Assembly: GCF_002743055.1 (NCBI RefSeq)
Contig: NZ_PDYM01000005.1
Span: 62,001-126,000 of the forward strand
DNA length: 64,000 nucleotides
Reading direction: 5' to 3'
DNA from: Sporosarcina sp. P13
GTDB lineage: Bacteria > Bacillota > Bacilli > Bacillales_A > Planococcaceae
Shown here: piece by piece, positions 52,021 to 60,769 of the stretch
How the letters are laid out: every line of letters starts with the position of its first letter
Position numbering within the stretch: the stretch's first letter is position 1
Translations under genes and position numbers: made by a program
Notes under the pieces: generated by a model
Told to the model about the DNA's origin: nothing
The model's database searches: none
What the model saw: the letters and a program-made list of their open reading frames with translations, nothing else

Positions 52021-53398
52021 TCACAACATATCTTTCAGATAGAACATCGATTGAATTACTCAAATCCGACATCATCTCAGAGACGTTGTTAATATTCTCC
52101 AGGGATAGTAGAACTTCAGAGAAAGAGTCTCTTTTATCTTCTGATAACGGCTTAGCTAAATTAAAGAATTTACGCTGCAAATCCTCAGTAGTGACAGGGT
52201 TTTCTGGATCACCCTTTGGATAATATGATTGTTTCTCAAATACATCGCCATTTTTCAGGTGCAGACTAACTTTAGCACCCCATTTAACCGGATAATCTTT
52301 ATCCACCTCTGGATCCAACGTAGCCTCTACTTTACTCATGACTCCCCTGATTTCCGGATTCCACAAATCGTCTTCATTGAAATCATTCAAATTGGCACTT
52401 CCTTTGACTAATGCCAATGCCGTACAATATTGAATACTGAATTTTGATTCATATTGGGTTTTCGGATTAGTATTATCTGTGATATCCATTGTGGATTTAT
52501 ATGCCCCAACTTCCACTTTTGAAATATCCTCTACCGAAAATTCATTTTCCTCAAATATTTCTATCGCCATATCTATTGCAGCATGAGTATGACGACAAGA
52601 AGCATGAATTTTAAAGGAATTTTCTAATATTTTATGTTCATTTCCAAGATTCAAAGTGATTTTTTCCGAATCATACTCATCACTCATAGCGTTGAAGAAG
52701 CCACGTTTCCCTTCGAGAATTTGCTTAGCACCCGTAAATCCTTTTTCTGCAAGAACACTGGCCAGCAAACCATTCATTGCAGCTTTACCTGGATGTAACT
52801 GCTTCGTCATAGCTCCATCTTCGATAAACTCCCAAAGACCAGCCGCTTGAGAACCAGCATTTCCTAAAGCATTAACATAAGCTTCATCATCTAATTGAAG
52901 AAGTTTAGCTACCGCTGCTGCAGAACCGAATGTTCCGCAGGTCGCAGTATTATGCCAATAGTAATAGTGAGATGGTGATACCGCTTCTCCCACTCTAAAG
53001 CAAACTTCATACCCCAATACAACAGCAAGAATTAAATCTTTTCCACTTAATTCTTTCCACTCTGCAACCGCTAACGCTGCAGGAACAACGACAGTAGCAG
53101 CGTGAATAATTGATGATTTATGAATGTCATCCAATTCAACGATGTGACTCGCGGCCCCGTTCACTAAAGCAGCATTCATCACGGAAGATTTCCCTCCGGT
53201 GAGTAGCGTTGCTTGTGGATTGCCCCCCATAACATTGACCGTTTCACTGATCATTTGAACAGGTGGTTTATTCACGCCTGCTAGCGCTGAACCAAAATAG
53301 TCTAGTATACATAACTTCGCAAATGCAACTACTTCTTCCGGTAAGTCTTCGTAGGTGAGCGAAGAAGAATATTTAGCTAACTTTTCACTTAAACTCAT
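52007..53398 (-). CDS. MmgE/PrpD-family protein
   Basis: The 463-aa protein has the MmgE/PrpD two-domain form: LCILDYFGSALAGV (near 27), NGAASHIVELDDIHK (near 80), and FKIHASCRHTHAAIDMAIE (near 270). The family contains 2-methylcitrate dehydratase and cis-aconitate decarboxylase, both acting on tricarboxylic acids. Here it lies between an acyl-CoA dehydrogenase and a thioesterase, without methylcitrate synthase, so a tricarboxylate or a related branched acid is likely, but which one is open. GAGGGG precedes the ATG. Confidence 0.9.
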   Translation of the reverse strand: MSLSEKLAKYSSSLTYEDLPEEVVAFAKLCILDYFGSALAGVNKPPVQMISETVNVMGGNPQATLLTGGKSSVMNAALVNGAASHIVELDDIHKSSIIHAATVVVPAALAVAEWKELSGKDLILAVVLGYEVCFRVGEAVSPSHYYYWHNTATCGTFGSAAAVAKLLQLDDEAYVNALGNAGSQAAGLWEFIEDGAMTKQLHPGKAAMNGLLASVLAEKGFTGAKQILEGKRGFFNAMSDEYDSEKITLNLGNEHKILENSFKIHASCRHTHAAIDMAIEIFEENEFSVEDISKVEVGAYKSTMDITDNTNPKTQYESKFSIQYCTALALVKGSANLNDFNEDDLWNPEIRGVMSKVEATLDPEVDKDYPVKWGAKVSLHLKNGDVFEKQSYYPKGDPENPVTTEDLQRKFFNLAKPLSEDKRDSFSEVLLSLENINNVSEMMSDLSNSIDVLSERYVVNEGR

Positions 53399-53458
53399 TG
53401 ATACCCCTCTTTTCTATCGTTTTGGAAAAGATTATCCAAACCATTGAAGATCTATTAG

Positions 53459-54625
53459 TTAGAATGATCTTGGTAGTCCAAGTACGTGTTGAGCCATAAA
53501 ACTTACGACTAAGTTATTCGATATTGGTGCAATCATGAACAACCGCGCTTCTCGGAACTTTCTCTCGATATGATATTCAGTTGCAAAGCCATAGCCACCG
53601 TATGTGTCCATCGCAGCATTTGCTGCTTTCCACGCAGCTTTTGAAGCTAAGTACTTTGCCATATTTGCCTCAGCGCCACCCTTTTCACCTGCATCAAACA
53701 TTTCCGCTGCCTTATCTCGCATAAGTTTCGCCGCTTCTATATCCATATAAGACTCCGCGATAGGAAATTGTATTCCCTGATTTTGACCGATTGGACGACC
53801 AAACACAACTCGTTCATTCGCATATTGTACAGACTTATCGACGAAGTAATATCCATCACCAATACTTTCAGATGCAATCAAAATACGTTCAGCATTCATA
53901 CCACTTAGAACGTAGCTAAACCCTTTACCTTCTTCACCAATTAGGTTTTCTACAGGGATTTCTACATTTTCTAAGAAGATTTCTGTTGTTGCGTGATTAA
54001 TCATCGTATCAATGTCTCGAATAGTAATATTATCTTTTTGATCATTCATGTCCAAAATAAACAAGCTCAACCCATCAGTTTTCTTTTTCACTTCATCTTT
54101 TGGCGTTGTTCTTGCCAATAACAGCATTAAATCTGAGTATTTAGATCTAGATATCCAAATCTTCTGACCATTGACAATATACTTATCACCTTTACGTACA
54201 GCAGTTGTCGTGATGCTAGTTGTATCACTTCCAGCTGTTGGTTCAGTTATACCAAATGCCTGTAGTCGTAATTCACCCGTTGCAATTTTAGGTAAATAGC
54301 GGTTTTTTTGCTCTTCACTTCCGTGACTTAACAACGCACCCATCGTATACATTTGCGCATGACCAGCACCAGCATTTCCGCCCGATCGATTTATTTCCTC
54401 TAGAATGGCACTCGCCTCAACCATACCTAGACCAGAACCACCATACTCTTCTGGGATTAACACAGAAAGCCAACCTTCATCTGTCAATGCTTGAATAAAC
54501 TCACTTGGATAATCATTGTTTTTATCAAGCTTTGCCCAATAATCTTCCGGAAACTTCCCACATAACGTACGAACACTTTTTCTAATTAGCTCGATTTCAT
54601 CTTGTGTGCTTTTAACTTTTACCAT
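53459..54625 (-). CDS. Acyl-CoA dehydrogenase 1
   Basis: The 388-aa FAD enzyme has the ACAD layout: ITEPTAGSDTTSITTTAVR, KIWISRSKYSDLML, and a C-terminal domain with MDTYGGYGFATEYHIERKFREA (partly quoted as DTYGGYGFATEYHIERK). The usual catalytic Glu is expected in the last of these regions, as in LHGGYGY-type segments. It oxidises an acyl-CoA to the 2-enoyl-CoA and passes electrons to ETF. GGAGG precedes the ATG. It sits directly after the enoyl-CoA hydratase gene in the operon, so substrate handling is linear. Confidence 0.92.
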   Translation of the reverse strand: MVKVKSTQDEIELIRKSVRTLCGKFPEDYWAKLDKNNDYPSEFIQALTDEGWLSVLIPEEYGGSGLGMVEASAILEEINRSGGNAGAGHAQMYTMGALLSHGSEEQKNRYLPKIATGELRLQAFGITEPTAGSDTTSITTTAVRKGDKYIVNGQKIWISRSKYSDLMLLLARTTPKDEVKKKTDGLSLFILDMNDQKDNITIRDIDTMINHATTEIFLENVEIPVENLIGEEGKGFSYVLSGMNAERILIASESIGDGYYFVDKSVQYANERVVFGRPIGQNQGIQFPIAESYMDIEAAKLMRDKAAEMFDAGEKGGAEANMAKYLASKAAWKAANAAMDTYGGYGFATEYHIERKFREARLFMIAPISNNLVVSFMAQHVLGLPRSF

Positions 54626-54652
54626 AAATTTATTCCTCCAAGTGTTTAGTTT

Positions 54653-55447
54653 TTATTTCCCTGTCCAAACAGGATCTCTTTTTTCATTAAATGCATAGAC
54701 ACCTTCTAGACGATCTTCAGAAAATGCACATTTGTAATATTGATCTAACTCAATTGTTAACGCTGTATTGATATCAGTCTGCAACCCTGTATCTACAGAC
54801 TTTTTAATAGATTGAAGAGATAATGGTGCATTTTTAGCAATAAGTTTTGCTACTTCGATCGTCTTCTCCATTAAATCATCAATAGAAAAGACATCGTTTG
54901 CTAAGCCTATTTCAAGTGCTTTTTGAGCATCAATCTGCTTACCAGTAAACAATAGCTCTTTTGCAAGTGCTACCGGAATAGCTCTTGGTAGGAGTTGTGT
55001 TCCACCTACGCCAGGAATAATCCCTAACTTCGCTTCTGGTAAACCTAACTTCGCGTGCTCAGCTACATATCGCAGATCACAACTCAGTATCATTTCCATC
55101 CCACCACCAAGGGCAAAGCCGTTAACTGCGGCAAGTACAGGGTACGGGAAAGTTCTGATCAATTCATACGCATCTTCAAAAATATCATGTTGTTTCTTCC
55201 ATTGAATATTATCCATTGTTTTTCGTTCTTTCAAGTCTGCGCCCGGACAGAAACACCTTGTCCCACTACCCGTAATAATCAATGCTCTCACATCATCTTT
55301 ATCCTTGAGCATCGAGATGCATTCTATCAACTCTTCAGCCATTAATGTACTCAACGAATTCATCGCATCTGGCCGATTGAGTTCAACAATATAGACGAAT
55401 TCTTTCGCATGAGATTCATCCAGTACAATAGTTTTCCAATCAAACAT
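54653..55447 (-). CDS. Enoyl-CoA hydratase/isomerase 1
   Basis: A crotonase-fold protein of 264 aa. The oxyanion loops are CFCPGADLKERKTM (near 66) and NGFALGGGMEMILSCDL, with acidic LGLPEAKLGIIPGVGGTQ (catalytic Glu). It hydrates 2-enoyl-CoA to 3-hydroxyacyl-CoA. The ATG at 55447 (MFDWKTI) has the better ribosome spacing. It is flanked by the acyl-CoA dehydrogenase and the HMG-CoA-lyase-like gene. Confidence 0.92.
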   Translation of the reverse strand: MFDWKTIVLDESHAKEFVYIVELNRPDAMNSLSTLMAEELIECISMLKDKDDVRALIITGSGTRCFCPGADLKERKTMDNIQWKKQHDIFEDAYELIRTFPYPVLAAVNGFALGGGMEMILSCDLRYVAEHAKLGLPEAKLGIIPGVGGTQLLPRAIPVALAKELLFTGKQIDAQKALEIGLANDVFSIDDLMEKTIEVAKLIAKNAPLSLQSIKKSVDTGLQTDINTALTIELDQYYKCAFSEDRLEGVYAFNEKRDPVWTGK

Positions 55448-55479
55448 TACCATTCACTCCCTTTAAATTACTATCTGTT

Positions 55480-56406
55480 TTAAACAGAAGGAATTGAGTA
55501 CCTTCTATTATAAGGACCTGCTTTTACTATATAGCCGGAATTGGGGTGCTCTATGATTCTCTCTAATAGTCTAGACACTTCTAGCAACCGATCTAAATCG
55601 ATAGTTGTTTCGATATTCATGCTATGTAGCATATGGACAACATCTTCTGTACATACATTCCCTGTTGCACCAGGTGCGAAAGGACAGCCGCCAAGTCCGC
55701 CAAGCGCTGTATCAAAACTCGTTACACCCGATTGAATTGCCGCTAAAATATTAGCTAAACCTAGTCCCCTTGTATTATGGAAGTGCAGACTCACATCCAG
55801 ATCAGGTTGTGCAGCGAATACTTCATTTAACAATTCATGAACTTGTAGCGGATTTGCCATTCCAGTCGTATCCGCCAACGTTAAGTTATTGACCGTAAAG
55901 TGAGATAAACTTTCTAGGATTGTCAAAATTCTTTCGATTGAAATATCTCCTTCAAACGGGCATCCAAATGTAGTTGCAATTGTAACGTCTAACAACATAT
56001 CATTTACTTTACAAAAGTTATCGATCAATCGTAGTTCTTCTAATGATTCTTGTGTAGTGCTTTGAACATTTTGCAGATTATGTGTATCACTTGCCGAAAA
56101 AACAAAATTCACTTGCTTTACAGCGAAACTTTTTGCTATTTCAACACCTTTTAAGTTTGGAACTAATGCGATCAAGTCTGCATCTTCATTCCCATTAGTA
56201 ATGTTCGTGAACAATTCGCCACTAGTTGCCATTTGCGGAACTCTTTTGGGGTGGACAAACGAACCGAATTCAAATGACTTTACGCCAGCAACTTGTAACT
56301 CATTAAATAAAAGAGTTTTCTCCTCTACACTTAAGATCTTTTTCTCAAGTTGCAATCCATCACGCAAGACTACTTCATTTATTTTAATCACTTTTGGAAG
56401 TTCCAT
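55480..56406 (-). CDS. HMG-CoA-lyase-like enzyme
   Basis: The 308-aa TIM-barrel protein has the HMG-CoA lyase signatures VVLRDGLQLEKK, FGSFVHPKRVPQM and LGGLGGCPFAPGATGNVCTED (partly quoted as LGGCPFAPGATGNVCTED) with the active-site Cys. The usual reaction is cleavage of 3-hydroxy-3-methylglutaryl-CoA to acetyl-CoA and acetoacetate. Here no leucine-degradation carboxylase is present, so it may cleave another 3-hydroxy-3-alkyl acyl-CoA. AGGGGG precedes the ATG (56406). It is next to CoA-transferase 2, like the lyase/transferase pair at 45646-47565. Confidence 0.9.
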   Translation of the reverse strand: MELPKVIKINEVVLRDGLQLEKKILSVEEKTLLFNELQVAGVKSFEFGSFVHPKRVPQMATSGELFTNITNGNEDADLIALVPNLKGVEIAKSFAVKQVNFVFSASDTHNLQNVQSTTQESLEELRLIDNFCKVNDMLLDVTIATTFGCPFEGDISIERILTILESLSHFTVNNLTLADTTGMANPLQVHELLNEVFAAQPDLDVSLHFHNTRGLGLANILAAIQSGVTSFDTALGGLGGCPFAPGATGNVCTEDVVHMLHSMNIETTIDLDRLLEVSRLLERIIEHPNSGYIVKAGPYNRRYSIPSV

Positions 56407-56433
56407 CTCAACTATCCCCCTCACACCATTATT

Positions 56434-57678
56434 TCAATCAACCTCTATAACAGTTGTATTTTTCATTTTCTTTTCCAATTTTTCATCAATATTATGGACA
56501 ATACCTTTTGCAATAAGTTCATCAATCTTTTCTTCAGACAGCCCACTATCTTTTAGAACCATTCTTGTATCTTCACCTAATAATGGTGGAGCCTTTTCTA
56601 TTTTAATAGGCGTCTCCGACAAACTTATCGGCAACCGAATTAGCCTCATATTATCTATTAATGGATGATCAACCTGTTGCAGCATCTCAGTGCTTTGAGT
56701 TTGTGGATGATCAATCATGTTTGAGATCTTCTGGATAATTGAACTCGGCACACCAGCCTCATCAATTTTCTTCATCCAGAAATCCGCATCTTTCTTCACG
56801 AGAACACTTTCAATCTCTCTCGATAACTCCTCTCGATTTTCCAATCGATTCGTATTGGAACTAAATCTCGAATCGCTTGCCCATTCTTCTTTATCGAGAA
56901 CTTTACATAACTTTTTAAATAGCGATTCATTTGAAATACCAATCATAATCTCCGATGTAGCTGTTCTAAAAGCACCATAAGGAGCAAAAGCAGCATGTCC
57001 TGCACCTAATTTAACCGGCTCACGTCCATCAGCCATATAGGACATCAAATGATAATTCGTCCAGAAAACACCCGTTTCAAACAAAGAAGTTTCTACTTTT
57101 TGACCCATGCCCGTTTTTTCTTTATGAAGCAATGCGGACAATATTCCTATTGCTCCCCACATAGCACTCCCTTGATCGAGAATAGATACAGCAGCTCTCG
57201 CGGGAGCCCCACCTGCAGGTCCATTGATACTCATAATGCCAGTTCCTGCTTGAACAATTGCATCATAGCCAGGTTTAGGACTATCAGGACCCTTTTGTCC
57301 ATAGGCAGTCAATGAACAATATATTAATTCCGGATTAATAGATTTCAGGTCTTCGTAGCTCAAACCCATATCTCCAGCTTTCCCAAGTCGGAAGTTCTCA
57401 ACAAAAACATCCGCCTCTTTAACAAAATCTCTTACCAACTCTCGACCTTCTTCTGTTTTTAAATCAATAATGATAGATCGTTTATTGCGATTGATTTGAA
57501 GGTAGTAAACACCTTCACCTTCCCACATCGGCCCCATATTCCGAGAATCATCACCATTCACAGGCCTTTCAATCTTAATAACCTCTGCCCCTAGATCCCC
57601 CAGAATCATTGTCAGACTAGGTCCTGATATATTCGAAGTAATATCAATCACTTTAATTCCTTCTAATGGTCTAACCAT
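56434..57678 (-). CDS. CaiB/BaiF CoA-transferase 2
   Basis: A class III CoA-transferase of 414 aa, start MVRPLEGIKVIDITSNISGP, GGAGG upstream (57678). The nucleophile Asp lies in a segment AAVSILDQGSAMWGAIGIL, where the Asp of SILD fits the catalytic site. LTAYGQKGPDS is also typical. It loads CoA onto the substrate acid. It is clearly different from CoA-transferase 1 in length and sequence. The gene is 28 bp upstream of the HMG-CoA-lyase-like gene and downstream of the dienoyl-CoA-reductase-like SDR. Confidence 0.9.
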   Translation of the reverse strand: MVRPLEGIKVIDITSNISGPSLTMILGDLGAEVIKIERPVNGDDSRNMGPMWEGEGVYYLQINRNKRSIIIDLKTEEGRELVRDFVKEADVFVENFRLGKAGDMGLSYEDLKSINPELIYCSLTAYGQKGPDSPKPGYDAIVQAGTGIMSINGPAGGAPARAAVSILDQGSAMWGAIGILSALLHKEKTGMGQKVETSLFETGVFWTNYHLMSYMADGREPVKLGAGHAAFAPYGAFRTATSEIMIGISNESLFKKLCKVLDKEEWASDSRFSSNTNRLENREELSREIESVLVKKDADFWMKKIDEAGVPSSIIQKISNMIDHPQTQSTEMLQQVDHPLIDNMRLIRLPISLSETPIKIEKAPPLLGEDTRMVLKDSGLSEEKIDELIAKGIVHNIDEKLEKKMKNTTVIEVD

Positions 57679-57734
57679 GAATTCTTCCTCCATTCAGTTA
57701 CGTATTTACTGATGGTACTGACACATTTCTTTAC

Positions 57735-58505
57735 TCAGAGTTTATACTGCTCGTTATTTAACCACTTACCACCATCAATCGTTATACACTCTCCATTGAT
57801 GAAAGCCGATTTAGCGTTTAATAAGTATTCAGCCAAGTCCGCAATTTCTTCTTTTGTGCCAAAGCGTTTTAACGGTATTGCATTCATCGCACTTTTATGT
57901 ACGTTCTGACTTTCAATGAGTCTTGCAACACCTTCTGTATCGTCGATTGGTCCAGGTGCAATGCCGTTAACTCTAATTCCATACTTGCTACCCCATTCAA
58001 CCGCAAGCGTCCTAGTCATCGCCAACACACCCGCTTTAGCTGATGCAGAATGAATCATTCCAGGTCCTGCTCCCCACGCGTAGGTGGCTATAATATTCAA
58101 AATACTTCCTTTATAACCTTTCGCAATCCATTCCTTACCCACTACTTGTGAACAGTACCAAGTTCCATTAAGTACAATATCAATTACAGATTTCCATCCG
58201 TTATATGACAGATCTTCTGCCGGACAAACAAAGTTACCCGCAGCATTATTTACTAGAAAATCAATTTGACCAAATTTTTCAGTTGTTTTGCGAACCATTT
58301 CCTCAACTTGAGCTGTATCTCTGACATCCATTTGAAAAGGAAATACAGAACCTCCCAATTGCTCGATCTCCTCTTTCGCTATATCCAATCGCTCAGCATT
58401 TCTCCCCGTGATTACAACATTTGCACCTTCGTTTGCAAACTTTATCGCCATCGCTTTGCCAAGTCCGCTACTACCACCTGTAACAATTACAGTTTTTCCA
58501 TTCAT
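57735..58505 (-). CDS. fadH: 2,4-dienoyl-CoA reductase-like SDR (FadH type)
   Basis: The 256-aa SDR resembles Bacillus FadH (YkuF) along its length: VTGGSSGLGKAMA, NNAAGNFVCPAEDLSYNGW, ILNIIATYAWGAG, LAVEWGSKYGIRVNGIAPGPI. The catalytic Lys/Ser pair is in the HSASAKAGVLAMTRTL segment. It reduces 2,4-dienoyl-CoA with NADPH, needed for acids with even double bonds. It sits between a TRAP binding protein and a CoA-transferase. AGGAG precedes the ATG. A role with unsaturated or branched substrate fits, but the actual CoA ester is unknown. Confidence 0.85.
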   Translation of the reverse strand: MNGKTVIVTGGSSGLGKAMAIKFANEGANVVITGRNAERLDIAKEEIEQLGGSVFPFQMDVRDTAQVEEMVRKTTEKFGQIDFLVNNAAGNFVCPAEDLSYNGWKSVIDIVLNGTWYCSQVVGKEWIAKGYKGSILNIIATYAWGAGPGMIHSASAKAGVLAMTRTLAVEWGSKYGIRVNGIAPGPIDDTEGVARLIESQNVHKSAMNAIPLKRFGTKEEIADLAEYLLNAKSAFINGECITIDGGKWLNNEQYKL

Positions 58506-58551
58506 AAAAACAACTCCTATCTATTTCAATTCAATTACATAAACAGAGTAA

Positions 58552-59616
58552 TTATTTGTACTTTCCTACTTCTTCTTTAAACTTATTTACTATTTCTATA
58601 TAATCAACTTCTGTTTTTTCACTCATTAAAGTTGTTTCTATTTCACTATAAAATTGTTTCCATTGCGCATCTTCTTCAGGTGTTAGTTCTCGTATAGTTA
58701 TTCCTAAATCTTTCAATTCCTTTTTCACCGCATCATTTGCATCGTCTAAATACTTCGCATAACTTTCAGTCACCTCATCGCCAACTTGAACAAGAATCTC
58801 TTTTATATCTTCAGGTAATTTTTGATATACATCTTCATTAATGATTAATCCAGTAGCTAGTCCACCAAATGAAATACCATCCGTTCCATACTTGGCCAAT
58901 TCAGAAAAACCATAGTCATTCATCGACGTAGCGTTCAATACGAGAGAATCATATACCCCCCTATCAAAAGCCTCATAGAATTCCGAAGCGGTCAGATTGA
59001 TTGGTGTGCCACCCAATGCGGAAACCGCCTTATTTAAGGCTTCCCCGGTTACTCTAGCTTTTACGCCTTTAATATCACTTGGCAATATGATCTCTTTGCC
59101 CTTTGTCCAAAACTCATTTGGAAGAAGCGCACTGCTCACTAATGGTCTAACACCATTATCCAAAAAGTCAGTTTCTAGTACCGGACTTTCTTTATTTAGC
59201 ATATGTAATGCCTTTGTTCCTTCATAAGAATTATTGTACAAACCCGGTATACCTAGTAAACTACCAGTTATAGGCATCAAACTCGGGGTATATGTTGAAA
59301 CTATAAAACTCAAATCCGTTACGCCGCCACTAGTTAAATCATATAGATCACCAGCTTTACCTAATTGTTCAGAAGGATAAAAATCAAATTCAACTTGTCC
59401 GTCAGTTAATTCCGTTACCTTTTCCATAAACGGAATAAAAACCCCTTCATGCAAAGTATGTGTTACTGGTTGCGATGCGGCTAGTTTCAATGTGATCGGT
59501 TCTATTGATTTATCATCTGCATTTTCTGTCCCCTTCTTTAGTTCATTCGAATTTCCACATGCAGTTGCTAAGAGTAGAACAATAGCCATTACCAAATATA
59601 TCAAGACCTTCTTCAT
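58552..59616 (-). CDS. TRAP transporter substrate-binding protein DctP-3
   Basis: A 354-aa DctP lipoprotein with lipobox LATACGN. It has KARVTGEALNKAVSALGGT and FYEAFDRGVYDSLVLNA, the substrate region. It starts at the ATG 59616 with GGAGG upstream. It heads the second catabolic operon, 46 bp before the fadH-like gene, and no permease is present in this operon. It probably uses the DctQM pair at 47653-49478. The sequence diverges from DctP-1 and DctP-2 but keeps the same layout. Confidence 0.92.
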   Translation of the reverse strand: MKKVLIYLVMAIVLLLATACGNSNELKKGTENADDKSIEPITLKLAASQPVTHTLHEGVFIPFMEKVTELTDGQVEFDFYPSEQLGKAGDLYDLTSGGVTDLSFIVSTYTPSLMPITGSLLGIPGLYNNSYEGTKALHMLNKESPVLETDFLDNGVRPLVSSALLPNEFWTKGKEIILPSDIKGVKARVTGEALNKAVSALGGTPINLTASEFYEAFDRGVYDSLVLNATSMNDYGFSELAKYGTDGISFGGLATGLIINEDVYQKLPEDIKEILVQVGDEVTESYAKYLDDANDAVKKELKDLGITIRELTPEEDAQWKQFYSEIETTLMSEKTEVDYIEIVNKFKEEVGKYK

Positions 59617-59823
59617 CAATATTTTCTCCTCCTTTATTATGAAGCAGTTTAATATTCTGTCACGTTAAGGGTTATGTTCATCCAGCAGAAGTTTGAGTAT
59701 TTTCTAAAGGAGTTATTAATTTCTCATCCCTCAAAACGAAATTCATCTCCACCCCTCGTCTATACATCTACTTTAAATAAGGAGGCTTCTGCTGATTAAA
59801 GATAATCCTCGGAATGGTTTGTC

Positions 59824-59852
59824 CCCAAAAAGGTCACATCAACCTTTTTGGG
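59824..59852. terminator. Hairpin after the MaoC gene
   Basis: CCCAAAAAGGT (59824-59834) and ACCTTTTTGGG (59842-59852) are perfect complements. No long U tract follows, so it may be a weak terminator for the run of genes upstream. Confidence 0.6.
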
Positions 59853-59875
59853 TTACAACCTGTTCCACCAACTAA

Positions 59876-60259
59876 TTATTTCTTCCGAACTTCAAACTTG
59901 GCTTGGACTTTGACTTCTCCAATTTCATTACTCGCCTTCGCTTCACATATCCAGCGATCTTCGGTTTCGTCTAGAATACTGCCAGTAACATTAATTTTTT
60001 CTCCCGGTTTCGTTATAGCTTTGAATCTCACGCCAAATTTAGCCAAATCTTTAACAGGAACCCAGTCTCCAATTGCTTGGCCGATAAAGCCCATAACCAT
60101 TAATCCATGCGCAATTACGTCATCCATTCCAGCCTTTTGAGCAAAAGGAACGACCGTGTGAATTGGATTGAAATCTCCCGAAGCTCCTGCATAGCGAACG
60201 ATTTGGGTATGTGTTATTTCATCTTTTTGAAGTGTTTCAAATTGATATCCAATGTTCAT
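59876..60259 (-). CDS. MaoC-type hydratase, C-terminal-half type
   Basis: The 127-aa single hotdog protein has the MaoC motif YAGASGDFNPIHTVVPFAQKAGMDDVIAHG, partly quoted as ASGDFNPIHTVVPFA. The catalytic Asp and His are in DFNPIH. It hydrates enoyl-CoA esters with R stereochemistry. It follows the second MaoC-fold gene after 11 bp, and the two probably form a heterodimer. AGGAGGG precedes the ATG. Confidence 0.87.
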   Translation of the reverse strand: MNIGYQFETLQKDEITHTQIVRYAGASGDFNPIHTVVPFAQKAGMDDVIAHGLMVMGFIGQAIGDWVPVKDLAKFGVRFKAITKPGEKINVTGSILDETEDRWICEAKASNEIGEVKVQAKFEVRKK

Positions 60260-60270
60260 TAGTTTCCCTC

Positions 60271-60687
60271 CTAGTGCTTTTCAATAATAGTTGCCCGGCT
60301 AATTAAAACTAATTCATTATGTTGATTAATGAATTCCTTTTTCATTACAATAAAGGTCATCGCTGCTTTTGAATAAACATCTTCGATAATGGCATTAACG
60401 GTGATTTCATCGCCTGGATTCATTTCACCTAAATATTCATATTCCTGCTCGCCATGCAGCACTCTGGCAACATCTAAACCAAGAAGCGCTGAAGCGGATG
60501 ACTGACCACCCCAATATTCAACTACCGCAGCAAAAGTTGGAGGTAATGCCTCCCCGTTTATATAACTGTCCCGCTGATCTCCAATCGCAATTGCAAGTTC
60601 CCGAATCTTCGCTTTTTCAATGGTATACGTATATGATTCCAGTTTAATACTTTTCAATCGTTCCAAGTTAGACGCTACATCGTTCAA
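60271..60687 (-). CDS. MaoC-type N-terminal-half hotdog protein
   Basis: A 138-aa protein in the MaoC N-terminal dehydratase group (EKAKIRELAIAIGDQRDSYINGE, partly quoted as EKAKIRELAIAIGDQRD, and LPPTFAAVVEYWGG). It lacks the D-x4-H catalytic motif, so it is the inactive partner of the next gene. TTG at 60687 is chosen because GAGAGGAGAGG lies 6 nt before it; the ATG at 60720 has no such site. The pair resembles two-subunit enoyl-CoA hydratases. Confidence 0.78.
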   Translation of the reverse strand: MNDVASNLERLKSIKLESYTYTIEKAKIRELAIAIGDQRDSYINGEALPPTFAAVVEYWGGQSSASALLGLDVARVLHGEQEYEYLGEMNPGDEITVNAIIEDVYSKAAMTFIVMKKEFINQHNELVLISRATIIEKH

Positions 60688-60769
60688 ATTAAACCTCTCC
60701 TCTCTCACAGTAATATTCATTCAATTTGTCTAGTAAAATACGAAATATATATTCAAAAATCACACATAA

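Noticed and set aside
56201-56668. 155-codon plus-strand frame within the HMG-CoA-lyase-like and CoA-transferase genes
   Set aside because: It is an antisense shadow of two well-supported minus-strand genes.
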